The position numbers and the translations under genes were made by a program. The notes under the pieces were generated by a model. The model made no database searches and had not been told where the DNA came from. It was given only the letters and a program-made list of their open reading frames with translations. Positions 1-8,513 of a stretch of DNA of 40,497 nt are shown piece after piece; position 1 is the first letter of the stretch; each line of letters opens with the position of its first letter. The stretch is taken from positions 1 through 40,497 of the forward strand of contig JBBQYA010000016.1 in NCBI GenBank assembly GCA_038209155.1, read 5' to 3'. This DNA comes from JBBQYA01 sp038209155 (GTDB taxonomy: Bacteria; Bacteroidota; Bacteroidia; Sphingobacteriales; Sphingobacteriaceae).

Positions 1-32
1 AATATTTTGCATTTGCAATGATAAAAATGGAT

Positions 33-1388
33 TTAAAACTCTTCTGAAAGTTTTTTACTCAAATAATTGAATCTAGAAAATAACAAACCTGCTGCTACCA
101 TTAAACCTACAGAAAGACCTAGCCAAATTCCGTTTGCACCATAATTTAATATAATTCCGAATAAATAAGCAATAGGAATTCCCACAATCCAATAAGCAAA
201 TAACGTAATAATGGTTGGTATTTTCACATCGCCCATTCCCCGCAAAATACCTAAGCCCACTACTTGAATTCCATCAAATAATTGGAAAAAAGCGGCAAAA
301 ATTAATAGTTGAGCTGCTATTACAATTACATTTAAATCCTTAGTGTAAATAAAAGGTAAGGAATTATGAAAAGAAAAAATAATAATTGCCATAATCGTCA
401 TAAAACCAATCACTAAATGATAGCTAGAAATAGCAGATAATCTTAAATCTGAAAAATTATTTTGACCAAAATTATTTCCAGATTTAATTGTGGCCGCAGC
501 AGAAATTCCGCTTGCCATCATATAAGTCAATGCTGCTAAACTAATTGCAATTTGATGTGCAGCCTGCTCATTGGTACCTATTATTCCCATAATTATTGCT
601 GCAACGCTAAATGCGGAAATTTCAAAAGTATATTGCAAAGCAATTGGAACTCCTATTTTCAATAATTTAATACTTTGTATTGCTTGATAATTTTTAATTG
701 AAAATTGATTTATATAGGCTTTAAATCTGACATTTTTTAAAACATAAAATGCCATTACTATCGCCATCAATGTACGATCAATCAAAGTACTCCATCCTAC
801 ACCGCTCACACCCATTGGAGTAATCCCAAAAAGTCCTTTCACTAATACAATTCCAATGCAGATATTTAAAATATTTCCCCAAATAGTAATTTGCATAGCT
901 TGTTTTGTGAAACCTAAACCTTCTGTAAACTGCTTGAAGGTCATAAAAATCATTAAAGGAATTATTGATATAGATAGTAATCTTAAATAAGGTTTTGCAA
1001 TAGAAATAACTTCAGGATTTTGACCGATATGATCTATTATTAATAATGAACCGAAATAAGTTATAATAAAAAGCAAAATACTCGCAATACTATTGATTAT
1101 TAAACTATTTGACAATAATACTCCGCATTCTTCAGAATCATCTCTTCCATTTGCCTGAGCGATAAGCGGTGTAAGTGCATAGGTTAAGCCAATACCAACC
1201 ACCAATGTTATGGTAAAAATACTATTAACCAAAGAAACAGCAGCAAGTGGAATAGTGCCAGCAAATCGGCCTACAATAATTGAATCTGCAATATGTACTA
1301 ATGTATGACCTAACTGAGAAATGATTACTGGAACGGCAAGCGGAAGTATGGATTTATAGTGCGACCTATATTTTTTAAACATCGTCAA
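33..1388 (-). CDS. MATE family multidrug/solute efflux transporter
   Basis: Integral inner-membrane antiporter of the MATE family, which exports cationic drugs or metabolites in exchange for Na+ or H+. The 451 residues form about twelve hydrophobic segments in two similar halves, the usual MATE length and topology; the N-terminal half opens with the family-typical LAVPVIISQLGH stretch (about residues 17-28). It is the last gene of a minus-strand run (alcohol dehydrogenase, DUF4442 protein, AlbA-like protein, MATE), only 26 bases after the AlbA-like gene, so it is probably co-transcribed. The substrate cannot be read from sequence. A second ATG two codons in is an equally possible start. Confidence 0.93.
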   Translation of the reverse strand: MTMFKKYRSHYKSILPLAVPVIISQLGHTLVHIADSIIVGRFAGTIPLAAVSLVNSIFTITLVVGIGLTYALTPLIAQANGRDDSEECGVLLSNSLIINSIASILLFIITYFGSLLIIDHIGQNPEVISIAKPYLRLLSISIIPLMIFMTFKQFTEGLGFTKQAMQITIWGNILNICIGIVLVKGLFGITPMGVSGVGWSTLIDRTLMAIVMAFYVLKNVRFKAYINQFSIKNYQAIQSIKLLKIGVPIALQYTFEISAFSVAAIIMGIIGTNEQAAHQIAISLAALTYMMASGISAAATIKSGNNFGQNNFSDLRLSAISSYHLVIGFMTIMAIIIFSFHNSLPFIYTKDLNVIVIAAQLLIFAAFFQLFDGIQVVGLGILRGMGDVKIPTIITLFAYWIVGIPIAYLFGIILNYGANGIWLGLSVGLMVAAGLLFSRFNYLSKKLSEEF

Positions 1389-1414
1389 AGGTAGTGTGTT
1401 AAAATAAAAAATTA

Positions 1415-2056
1415 TTACACAGCACTATAAAAGTCGTGTTTTTCTGTTTGATGAACTCTGATAATGCCACTAAGAACCAAATTGACGAGGATTCTGGAAG
1501 CTCTTCTATGTGATATGTTTATTAACTTACAGAATTCTCTTAATGTAATTCGTTCATTTGTTTGAAGATATTGAAGTAATGCTTGCTCTTTTGTACTATA
1601 TTCTATCAAAACATTTTCTTTTGTAGTTTCTTTTTTCAATACATCAACTACAATTTTGCTTGCCAATAAACTTTTATCCTTTACTCTAATATGAACCCAC
1701 CATTTTCCATCTTCTCCTAATGCGTAATGTGGTTTTTCTTTGCTTTCTTCAATTTCAACAACTAAAATTATTTTTCCGTCTAGTTCTATTTCTTTAAAAG
1801 ATAAAGGAATTAGGGGATTGCAGAAATGAGTTGCAGCTTCTAAAAGCATATACCTGTCTTCTTCATTTGTTTTAATTCCATTTATGCTGGCATCGTCCAA
1901 TACTCCAACTAATAAAACGCCACCATGAGTGTTAGCAAATGAACTTATTGTTTTAGCAATTTTATTCTTGCTAGTTATGGTTTTCTTAAAATCAAGTTGA
2001 ACACCTTCACCATCAATTAATAATTTACGAATACTATTTTTTGTAAACGACTTCAT
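1415..2056 (-). CDS. AlbA/Schlafen-type putative DNA-binding protein with C-terminal winged helix
   Basis: A 213-residue protein of the AlbA_2 (Schlafen AlbA-like, formerly AAA_4) superfamily. Seen: the family pattern of an acidic-hydrophobic entry (GVQLDFK, about residues 19-25), the FANTHGGVLLVGV segment (about 41-53) and a C-terminal region from about 155 that reads as a winged helix (LREFCKLINISHRRASRIL). In bacteria such proteins are usually annotated as transcriptional regulators or ATP-binding proteins; the biochemical role is poorly known. It lies between the DUF4442 gene and the MATE exporter, 26-41 bases from each, so it may regulate the operon. That is inference from context. Short relative to full-length family members, which often exceed 400 residues. 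Confidence 0.8.
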   Translation of the reverse strand: MKSFTKNSIRKLLIDGEGVQLDFKKTITSKNKIAKTISSFANTHGGVLLVGVLDDASINGIKTNEEDRYMLLEAATHFCNPLIPLSFKEIELDGKIILVVEIEESKEKPHYALGEDGKWWVHIRVKDKSLLASKIVVDVLKKETTKENVLIEYSTKEQALLQYLQTNERITLREFCKLINISHRRASRILVNLVLSGIIRVHQTEKHDFYSAV

Positions 2057-2097
2057 CTTTCCTCCAAAAACAAAATATTCTATGGAATTAATTTAAT

Positions 2098-2598
2098 TTA
2101 AAATCCACTTAATTCTTTTAGGTTATTATTTTTTAATAATCGGACATATACTTCTGTTTTTGCAATTGCATACACTTCACCATATTTATCTACAATTGGA
2201 ATTTCGTACCATTTCGTAAATTTTCCGATTTCATTTAAGCTTTTCAAAGCTTCCAAAATATCTTCATCGGGTATATAAAAATTTAGATATAACGATTTAG
2301 AAGCTGGTTTTTTGTATTGAATACTTGCACTCTTTAACCATGTTTGTACTTTATAACCTCTTTTTGATAATAATTGATAATAACATAAGGCGTAAAATGG
2401 ATCGGCAGCACTAAAAATTGTTCCTCCGAAAATCGTTCCGTTAAAGTTTATATTAAATAGACTTTTAAAAATTTTGACCTTACATGTTTTATAATCTGCC
2501 GAAAAACTAATCAACCAAATTCTATTAAAAAATAAAGGTGGGTATAATCGTAAAAGCCAAGTGATGAGTGTATTTGAATAATTCATATTATTTCCCAT
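2098..2598 (-). CDS. DUF4442 domain protein (hotdog-fold, thioesterase-like)
   Basis: A 166-residue protein matching the DUF4442 family, a single-domain hotdog fold related to PaaI/YiiD-type acyl-CoA thioesterases. The diagnostic part is the central GGTIFSAADPFYALCYY segment (about residues 56-72), where hotdog enzymes place the long helix that lines the acyl pocket. No classical catalytic Asp/Glu of PaaI can be assigned with certainty, so the activity is unproved. Two starts are possible (MGNNMNY): the first ATG, used here, or one four codons later. It follows the alcohol dehydrogenase by 40 bases on the same strand and is probably in its operon. Confidence 0.8.
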   Translation of the reverse strand: MGNNMNYSNTLITWLLRLYPPLFFNRIWLISFSADYKTCKVKIFKSLFNINFNGTIFGGTIFSAADPFYALCYYQLLSKRGYKVQTWLKSASIQYKKPASKSLYLNFYIPDEDILEALKSLNEIGKFTKWYEIPIVDKYGEVYAIAKTEVYVRLLKNNNLKELSGF

Positions 2599-2638
2599 TC
2601 GATTTTAAAGACTCCAAACGCCGAATGAAAACCCAATT

Positions 2639-3796
2639 TTATTTCCACATTAAATTCAAAATTTCCTCGTGTTGCTTAGAATCTAATTTAAAGACTGAAC
2701 CTCCTGCTTTGTTTAATTTAAAATTTTCAAGAATTTTATCTTTATCTTTTTTTGTAATATTAACTTCATCTAGCCTTACTGGGGAATTTATAGAACTAAA
2801 AAATGCTTCTAATTTTGAAATAAAAATTTTGCCATTTTCTGAATCTTTTTCTTCTAAATCGAATACATTTTTGGATAGAAATTCTAATCTTTCTTTTAGT
2901 TCTACACTAAAAAACTTCATCCAAGCTGGAAATACGATTGACAATCCTGCACCATGCGGAATATCAAAAAGAACACTAAGTGTATGTTCAAGTGCATGGC
3001 ACCCCCATTCTCCGCCAGTTTTGCCCGTCATTAATGATCCATTTAGTGCATTGGTAGCAAGCCACATTATGTTTGCTCTGTTTTCATAATTTTCTGGTTC
3101 TTGCTTTACTTTTTCTCCGTATTCAATTGCCAATTTTATTATTGAAGCAATATAATAATCACTTAATTGGCTATTGCCCTTACCAAAAAATGATTCTAAG
3201 CAATGTGAAATTAAATCAACTACTCCGAAAGCAGTGTAATTAGCAGGAACAGAAAAGGTAAGGGTAGGGTCGAGAATGGATACTTTTGGAAATAGGATAG
3301 AAGAGCTAAATCCAGATTTAACACCTGACTTGGTATCTTGAAGAACAGTAACGTTATTCATTTCCGAGCCTGTGGCTGCTAAAGTTAATATAGTCAGAAG
3401 CGGTAATGCTTTTTCAGGCTTTTGTTTTTTGGAATAGAAATCCCAAACGGAATGTTTGCTGTAGAAACCCATAGAAACTGCTTTGGAAGTGTCCAGAACA
3501 GAACCTCCACCTAAAGCAATGATCATATCTACTTCATTTTCTATCGCTATTTTTACCGCTTCATCAGCATCTTCGAAGGTTGGATTGGATTTCACACCTT
3601 GAAAGCAGACATTTGAAACTCCTTGCATATTCAATAAAGAAATAACTCGGGCATAAACTCCGCTTTTTTTAACCGAATTTTTTCCAATAATTACTAGAGC
3701 CTTTGATCCATAATTCTTTGCTTCTATTCCAATTTGATCTAAACTATCTTTCCCAAAAATTAATTTTACTGGATTGTAGAAGGTGAAATTTTCCAT
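2639..3796 (-). CDS. Iron-containing alcohol dehydrogenase, YqhD/BDH type
   Basis: NAD(P)H-dependent aldehyde/alcohol oxidoreductase of the group III metal-dependent family. The 385 residues carry the cofactor loop GGGS (96-99) and a full set of metal ligands D194, H198 (VVDLISH), H267 (CHALEH) and H281 (IPHGAG); length and ligand spacing fit the YqhD/butanol dehydrogenase branch, which usually detoxifies aldehydes with NADPH. It is the first gene of the minus-strand run ending in the MATE exporter. Cofactor preference is inferred from the subfamily. The next gene upstream is divergent (FAS1 lipoprotein, 134 bases away), so the operon promoter should lie in between, but no clear Bacteroidota promoter motif is visible there. 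Confidence 0.95.
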   Translation of the reverse strand: MENFTFYNPVKLIFGKDSLDQIGIEAKNYGSKALVIIGKNSVKKSGVYARVISLLNMQGVSNVCFQGVKSNPTFEDADEAVKIAIENEVDMIIALGGGSVLDTSKAVSMGFYSKHSVWDFYSKKQKPEKALPLLTILTLAATGSEMNNVTVLQDTKSGVKSGFSSSILFPKVSILDPTLTFSVPANYTAFGVVDLISHCLESFFGKGNSQLSDYYIASIIKLAIEYGEKVKQEPENYENRANIMWLATNALNGSLMTGKTGGEWGCHALEHTLSVLFDIPHGAGLSIVFPAWMKFFSVELKERLEFLSKNVFDLEEKDSENGKIFISKLEAFFSSINSPVRLDEVNITKKDKDKILENFKLNKAGGSVFKLDSKQHEEILNLMWK

Positions 3797-3930
3797 ATAC
3801 TCTTTTAAAATTTTTTTGCTAACAAATAGAATTTATGAAAGTTTTATATATTTTAAAATTTAAAAAACAAAAACTAGATAATTTCTCTTTTGGTATTTGT
3901 ATTCATTATTTAAACAAAACTAAAAAAAAT

Positions 3931-4515
3931 ATGAAAAGATTAACACTATTCTTGGTAGCAGCTGCTGCCATGTCCACAGCTTTAGTAAGTTGCGGTAACA
4001 ATGCAAAAAAAGAAGCGAAAACAGAAGATTCTGTTCAAACTGAAGTACAAGCTTCAGAAGAAAGTGGAGTAGAAGTAGGTGGTTCTATGATGGTACCATC
4101 TAAAAACATTGTTGAAAACGCAGCTGGCTCAAGCGACCATACTACATTGGTAGCAGCAGTTAAGGCAGCAGAATTGGTAGAAACTTTGTCTGGAACAGGT
4201 CCTTTTACAGTTTTTGCTCCAACAAATGAAGCATTCAATGCATTGCCAGCAGGAACAGTTGAAGGTTTATTAAAACCAGAATCTAAAGATGCTTTAACGG
4301 GAATTCTTACTTATCATGTAGTTTCTGGAGCTTTAAAAGCTGCTGATCTGAAAGATGGAGAAGAATTGACAACAGTAAATGGTAAAAAATTGAAAGTTAC
4401 CATCAAAGATGGCGTTGCAATGGTTGGCAATGCAAAAGTAACAATTGCGGATGCAGTTTCTAGTAATGGAGTTACTCACGTAATTGATCAAGTTTTATTA
4501 CCTCCAGCTAAATAA
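3931..4515 (+). CDS. Fasciclin (FAS1) domain lipoprotein
   Basis: Predicted surface or periplasmic lipoprotein with one FAS1 adhesion domain. I chose the ATG at 3931 rather than an in-frame ATG at 3835, because it begins a normal signal peptide (MKRLTLFLVAAAA) ending in a lipobox LVSC with Cys21; the upstream extension is lysine- and asparagine-rich and gives no signal. After a short charged linker, the FAS1 domain fills about residues 55-194, with the H1 box (GPFTVFAPTNEAF) and the H2 box near the end (THVIDQVLLP). Length 194 residues, usual for single-domain bacterial FAS1 proteins. Stands alone and ends in a strong terminator shared with the convergent gene. Confidence 0.92.
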   Translation: MKRLTLFLVAAAAMSTALVSCGNNAKKEAKTEDSVQTEVQASEESGVEVGGSMMVPSKNIVENAAGSSDHTTLVAAVKAAELVETLSGTGPFTVFAPTNEAFNALPAGTVEGLLKPESKDALTGILTYHVVSGALKAADLKDGEELTTVNGKKLKVTIKDGVAMVGNAKVTIADAVSSNGVTHVIDQVLLPPAK

Positions 4516-4544
4516 GTGGGATTAATAAAAATTTTAGTTTAAAA

Positions 4545-4578
4545 CAAAAAAGTCCGAATTAATATTCGGACTTTTTTT
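4545..4578. terminator. Bidirectional Rho-independent terminator
   Basis: Stem AGTCCGAAT (4551-4559) and ATTCGGACT (4564-4572) with loop TAAT, flanked by an A-run on the left (from 4545) and a T-run on the right (4572-4578). It can therefore stop both the FAS1 gene and the convergent NUMOD4 gene. Confidence 0.9.
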
Positions 4579-4582
4579 ATTT

Positions 4583-5404
4583 CTAGTGAGCCGGTTTTAC
4601 ATAACCCCAATTTTCACCACGCTTTATTCTAAGTAATTGTGTTTGAGTTACTCCAAATTGTTTGGACAACATTCTCAAAGATTTCCCTTCTAATATTTTT
4701 TTCTTAATTAGCATTACCCTAGTTTCTGTGAGTTTATAGAGTTTAGAATTAAAATTTCTTTTTCCAAATCTTGTTTTCTTCTCTGCTATTACTAAAGGGC
4801 TATGTTGTTGATGTGCAGTAGATTCAATTTGTGTGACCCATTTAAGATTGCTATCTACATTATTTAATTTGTCAAAATCTAAATGGATAACCAAAGTTTC
4901 ATTTCCAGATTTTTTTTCACAGAAATAAGCTGCTACCAATCTATGAACCAATTGAGAATAATTAATAGTTCGTTTTTTCAGATCTTTATTAAAATCTTTT
5001 CTATATCTTACTTTTAATCCAGAAAGTAAAACTTCCAATTGTGTAATTTTTACATTTTCCAAATCAATGGTTTCACCTGCTTTTTTCAAAGCAATGGTTT
5101 CTTTTTTAATTTGTGAGATTTCTTTTGCTAATTTAGTTATTTGAGATTTTTTATACAGCAATTGATTTTCTATTTCTTTGGATCTTTGGGTGAATAATTT
5201 CAATTTAATTACCCTATACCCGTTTATCATAGAGCCTTTTAATAAATTACCATCTACTATTTTAGTATAGGTTCTAACTTGACCTTGATTTGAAATTTCC
5301 ATTCGCATGTCATTTACAAATTCAAAATCAAAAATTACATCTTTCCAGATCTCATCTTCTGAGCTTTTTATTGTGGGTTTATTATTCATTTTCAAAAATT
5401 GCAT
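4583..5404 (-). CDS. NUMOD4 / degenerate HNH-like protein with coiled coil and C-terminal HTH
   Basis: A 273-residue protein (268 if the ATG at 5389 is used). Domains in order: a NUMOD4-like motif with tryptophan W20 and EISNQGQVR (36-44); a lysine/glutamate-rich coiled coil at about 74-145; an HNH-like module with HRLVAAYF (154-161), H174 and NN181-182, ending NLKWVT; and a helix-turn-helix at about 233-262 (MLSKQFGVTQTQLLRI) like those of NUMOD1/resolvase type. NUMOD4 and HNH_3 modules come from homing endonucleases. Here the Asn/Asp normally before the second His is Ile173 and the usual Gly is Phe177, so nuclease activity is doubtful and a DNA-binding regulator is possible. No intron or mobile-element boundary is visible around it. 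Confidence 0.75.
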   Translation of the reverse strand: MQFLKMNNKPTIKSSEDEIWKDVIFDFEFVNDMRMEISNQGQVRTYTKIVDGNLLKGSMINGYRVIKLKLFTQRSKEIENQLLYKKSQITKLAKEISQIKKETIALKKAGETIDLENVKITQLEVLLSGLKVRYRKDFNKDLKKRTINYSQLVHRLVAAYFCEKKSGNETLVIHLDFDKLNNVDSNLKWVTQIESTAHQQHSPLVIAEKKTRFGKRNFNSKLYKLTETRVMLIKKKILEGKSLRMLSKQFGVTQTQLLRIKRGENWGYVKPAH

Positions 5405-5634
5405 TATTAATTTACCTATTGCTTAAAGAATATTATGATATATTGTTTTCATATATTTTTAACTCAAAAGCAACATAAGTTAACATTTAGTTTATTTGTC
5501 GTTAATATCAGAACTTGTAAACTTACAAATAATATGAGATTTTGTTATTAGTTTTATGTACTAAAGCTTTTACAATTAGTCTATTTCTTAACTTTTAACT
5601 TTATTTTAATGTTTATGCATTTTAAGTATAAAAA

Positions 5635-6396
5635 TCAGTCCAAATCTTTTAGAAACGGGAAAAGCCGTCTTGTTTTAACTAAGTCCTCCATTTTCAAATT
5701 TTGTGTCACCATTTCAAATCGATTATCAGCAAAATAGATTTGATTTCCATAAGGGTCTAAAATTTGAGATTTTCCGTTGTAATTAAACAATGCTTTATCT
5801 ACTCCAATTCTATTTACACCAATTACAAAACATTGATTTTCTATTGCTCTAGCCTTTAATAATGTTTCCCAATGTTCAATTCTTTGTTCTGGCCAACTTG
5901 CGATAAAGATCGTTAGATGATTTTTTTCGTCTGTTCTGCACCATTTTGGAAATCTAAGATCGTAGCAAATTAATGGTTTTATGGACCATTCTCTAATTTT
6001 GCAGGTTAAGATATCTTTACCTGGTTCAAAGTTTTTATGCTCTTCACCCATTGAAAATAAATGTTTTTTATCATAAAAAGTAAGAGATCCATCAGAGGAA
6101 ATCCAAACTAAACGATTATAAAATTTTTCATTTTCTGTAATAATTACACTTCCACAAATTGCTGAATTATGTTTTGAGGCTTCATTTTTCATCCAATTTA
6201 CGGTTTCACCTTCCATGGTTTCTGCTAATGGAATTACATTCATTGTAAAACCGGTAGCGAACATTTCTGGCAAAATTATCAAATCAGTTTTTTTTATGTT
6301 TTGATCAAATAAATTGGAATATGCTAAAAAATTTTCTTTTTTATTTTCCCAAACAATATCGGTTTGAACAATTGAAACCAATAAATCTTCTATCAT
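5635..6396 (-). CDS. Omega-amidase, nitrilase superfamily (YafV/Nit2-like)
   Basis: Carbon-nitrogen hydrolase expected to hydrolyse alpha-ketoglutaramate (and alpha-ketosuccinamate) to the 2-oxoacid and ammonia. The nitrilase catalytic triad is visible: E44 in LPEMFATGF, K110 in FYDKKHLF and C144 in LICYDLRFP; 253 residues is the normal length for YafV/Nit2. Its ATG overlaps the TGA of the upstream aminotransferase (ATGA, 6393-6396), so the two are translationally coupled. That pairing supports the omega-amidase assignment: the aminotransferase uses glutamine as amino donor and this enzyme removes the ketoglutaramate, making transamination irreversible. Confidence 0.92.
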   Translation of the reverse strand: MIEDLLVSIVQTDIVWENKKENFLAYSNLFDQNIKKTDLIILPEMFATGFTMNVIPLAETMEGETVNWMKNEASKHNSAICGSVIITENEKFYNRLVWISSDGSLTFYDKKHLFSMGEEHKNFEPGKDILTCKIREWSIKPLICYDLRFPKWCRTDEKNHLTIFIASWPEQRIEHWETLLKARAIENQCFVIGVNRIGVDKALFNYNGKSQILDPYGNQIYFADNRFEMVTQNLKMEDLVKTRRLFPFLKDLD

Positions 6397-7550
6397 AATT
6401 TTATAAGTCTTTCAATAGCAGCTTCCATAGTCGAATCTTTTTTAGCAAAACAAAATCGAATGGTTTTATAATCTGTTTGTCTACCATAAAATGCAGAAAC
6501 AGGAATTGCCGCAACACCGTTTTCAATTACCATTTTTGTGCAAAATGATAAGTCTTTTTCATCACTGATTTTTTCATAGGTAGCTAATTGAAAATAGGAA
6601 CCTGAAACTGGAAGTATAGAAAATTTTGTTTCTTTTAACAAAGCTATAAAGTGATCTCTTTTTTGCTGATAAAAGGTAGCTATTGTGGTATAATTTTCGG
6701 CAATTGCTATAAAATCTGCTATTGCATATTGCATTGGAGTATTTACTGAGAAAACCATAAACTGATGAATTTTTCTAATTTCTGCCATAATTTTTGCAGG
6801 AGCGAGACAATACCCAATTTTCCATCCTGTAGTATGTAAAAGTTTTCCAAAAGATGCCACTATTATACTTCTGTTGGCCAATTCTTGAAATTTTGCCATA
6901 CTCAAATGTGTTTGATTATCAAAAATAATATGCTCATAAACCTCGTCACTTAAGATTAAAATATCTGTTCCCAAAGTTATTTTTTGGAGTTGTTTTATAT
7001 CCTCTTCTCTTAAAATGGAACAAGATGGATTCCCAGGATTATTAATCATAATCATCTTGGTTTTGTTGGTCACTCTTTTAATTACTTCCTTCCAATTGAT
7101 GGTGTAATCAGGAAAGTTTAATTCAATTAAAACAGGAATGCCACCATGTAATTTAACTGCAGGAACATAGCAATCATAAGCAGGCTCAAAAATTATTACC
7201 TCATCTCCTTCGTGAATGCAAGCGGCTATTGCAGTGTAAATAGCTTGAGTTCCACCACTTGTGATGGTGATTTCTGTTTCCGGATTATAAAAGGTATCAT
7301 GTAAATTTGAAACTTTTCCTGCGATGGCTTCACGCAATTTCATGACTCCCGCCATCGGTGCATATTGATTAAAACCACTTTTCATGTAAGTATTTACAGA
7401 GGCTATTAATTCTTTATCTGCCTCAAAATCTGGAAAACCTTGTGAAAGATTAATGGCTTTGTGCTCTGCTGCGAGCTGAGACATGGTAGAAAAAATACTA
7501 ATTCCAGAGAATGGAAGTTTAGATTTTACTTCGTAATCGTATAATGGCAT
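6393..7550 (-). CDS. Class I/II PLP aminotransferase, methionine/glutamine transaminase (YbdL-like)
   Basis: Fold-type I aminotransferase of 385 residues, expected to transaminate methionine, glutamine or aromatic amino acids; in salvage it converts 4-methylthio-2-oxobutanoate to methionine. Seen: NNPGNP (170-175), the PLP-contacting Asp in SDEVY (D202) and the Schiff-base lysine K236 in SFGKLLHTTGWKIGY. The last motif closely matches the YbdL/glutamine transaminase K group. It overlaps the omega-amidase start by 4 bases, which fits the known glutamine transaminase/omega-amidase couple. Divergent from the queuosine-precursor transporter gene across a 138-base gap. Confidence 0.93.
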   Translation of the reverse strand: MPLYDYEVKSKLPFSGISIFSTMSQLAAEHKAINLSQGFPDFEADKELIASVNTYMKSGFNQYAPMAGVMKLREAIAGKVSNLHDTFYNPETEITITSGGTQAIYTAIAACIHEGDEVIIFEPAYDCYVPAVKLHGGIPVLIELNFPDYTINWKEVIKRVTNKTKMIMINNPGNPSCSILREEDIKQLQKITLGTDILILSDEVYEHIIFDNQTHLSMAKFQELANRSIIVASFGKLLHTTGWKIGYCLAPAKIMAEIRKIHQFMVFSVNTPMQYAIADFIAIAENYTTIATFYQQKRDHFIALLKETKFSILPVSGSYFQLATYEKISDEKDLSFCTKMVIENGVAAIPVSAFYGRQTDYKTIRFCFAKKDSTMEAAIERLIKL

Positions 7551-7688
7551 ATTTACTAAAGTATGAATTGAAAAGAATTTTTAGAAAAATTAGTTTTAAA
7601 TTTCATCAATTCTTTTAAAAATTATTTCCTCTCTGTTATTTTAAACAAAACAAAAAAAGAAAATTGATATTTAACACAAAACTTATCT

Positions 7689-8456
7689 ATGGAATTCAAA
7701 TCTAAGTCCAATCTACTTTTTCTTATTCTGGGTTGTTTCTTTGTGTCAAATGCAATTATTGCTGAATTTATTGGGGTCAAAGTGTTTTCGGTAGAGGATA
7801 CTTTAGGGATTACTAAATTCGATATTTCACTTTTTGGAATTCCTGGTTTGTCTTTCAATATGTCTGCTGGAGTACTACTGTGGCCAATTGTATTTATTGT
7901 TACAGATATTATTAATGAATATTTTGGTTTAAAAGGTGTTAGATTATTGTCTTACATTGCAGTAGGATTAATTATTTATGCTTTTATCATTGTATTTGCA
8001 GCAATTAAATTAGCGCCAGCAGATTTTTGGATTATGAATACTGCAAGCAAAAACCCCATTAATATGAATTTAGCTTTCAATGCAATATTTGGTCAAGGAA
8101 TGTGGATAATTGTAGGATCTATCACTGCTTTTTTAGTTGGACAGTTGATAGATGTATTTATTTTTCATCAGATAAAAAAGTACACTGGCGAAAATAAACT
8201 TTGGCTCAGAGCTACGGGTTCTACTTTAGTTTCTCAATTTATAGATAGTTTTGTGGTTATTTTTATTGCTTTTTATATCAATCCAAATTTTAATTGGAGT
8301 TTTAATTTGGTTATGGCTGTAGGTTTGGTTGGCTATATCTACAAGTTTTTGGTGGCGATTTGCTGCACACCTATATTATACTTATTACATTTTTTAATAG
8401 ATAGTTTTTTAGGTAATGATTTGTCAAAAAGGCTAGTAGCGGATGCTGCAAAATAA
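7689..8456 (+). CDS. Queuosine precursor transporter (VUT family, YhhQ/DUF165)
   Basis: Integral membrane carrier for queuosine precursors (preQ0/preQ1 in YhhQ). The 255 residues contain about six to seven hydrophobic segments and the family signature around GVLLWPIVFIVTDIINEYFG (about residues 61-80), plus the conserved SQFIDSFVVIFIAF run late in the protein. The start is the first ATG, directly before the conserved NAIIAEFIGVK segment. A preQ1 riboswitch was looked for in the 138 bases upstream and not seen. Exact substrate is inferred from the family. Confidence 0.93.
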   Translation: MEFKSKSNLLFLILGCFFVSNAIIAEFIGVKVFSVEDTLGITKFDISLFGIPGLSFNMSAGVLLWPIVFIVTDIINEYFGLKGVRLLSYIAVGLIIYAFIIVFAAIKLAPADFWIMNTASKNPINMNLAFNAIFGQGMWIIVGSITAFLVGQLIDVFIFHQIKKYTGENKLWLRATGSTLVSQFIDSFVVIFIAFYINPNFNWSFNLVMAVGLVGYIYKFLVAICCTPILYLLHFLIDSFLGNDLSKRLVADAAK

Positions 8457-8489
8457 TTTAAAAAATAATTTTAATAAAGCTATAAATAT

Positions 8490-8497
8490 TATATTTG
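8490..8497 (+). promoter_or_regulatory. Candidate -7 promoter element
   Basis: TATATTTG, an exact match to the Bacteroidota -7 consensus TAnnTTTG, 16 bases before the ATG at 8514. No convincing TTG -33 element lies 17-23 bases upstream, so this is tentative; it would give a leader of about 10 bases. Confidence 0.4.
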
Positions 8498-8513
8498 GAA
8501 CTAATAACTATCT

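Noticed and set aside
2568..3089. Long open frame on the plus strand, 173 codons
   Set aside because: Lies antisense to the clearly real alcohol dehydrogenase and has no family features; it is a codon-bias shadow.
7551..7688. preQ1 riboswitch in front of the queuosine-precursor transporter
   Set aside because: No class I or II preQ1 motif can be traced in the sequence.
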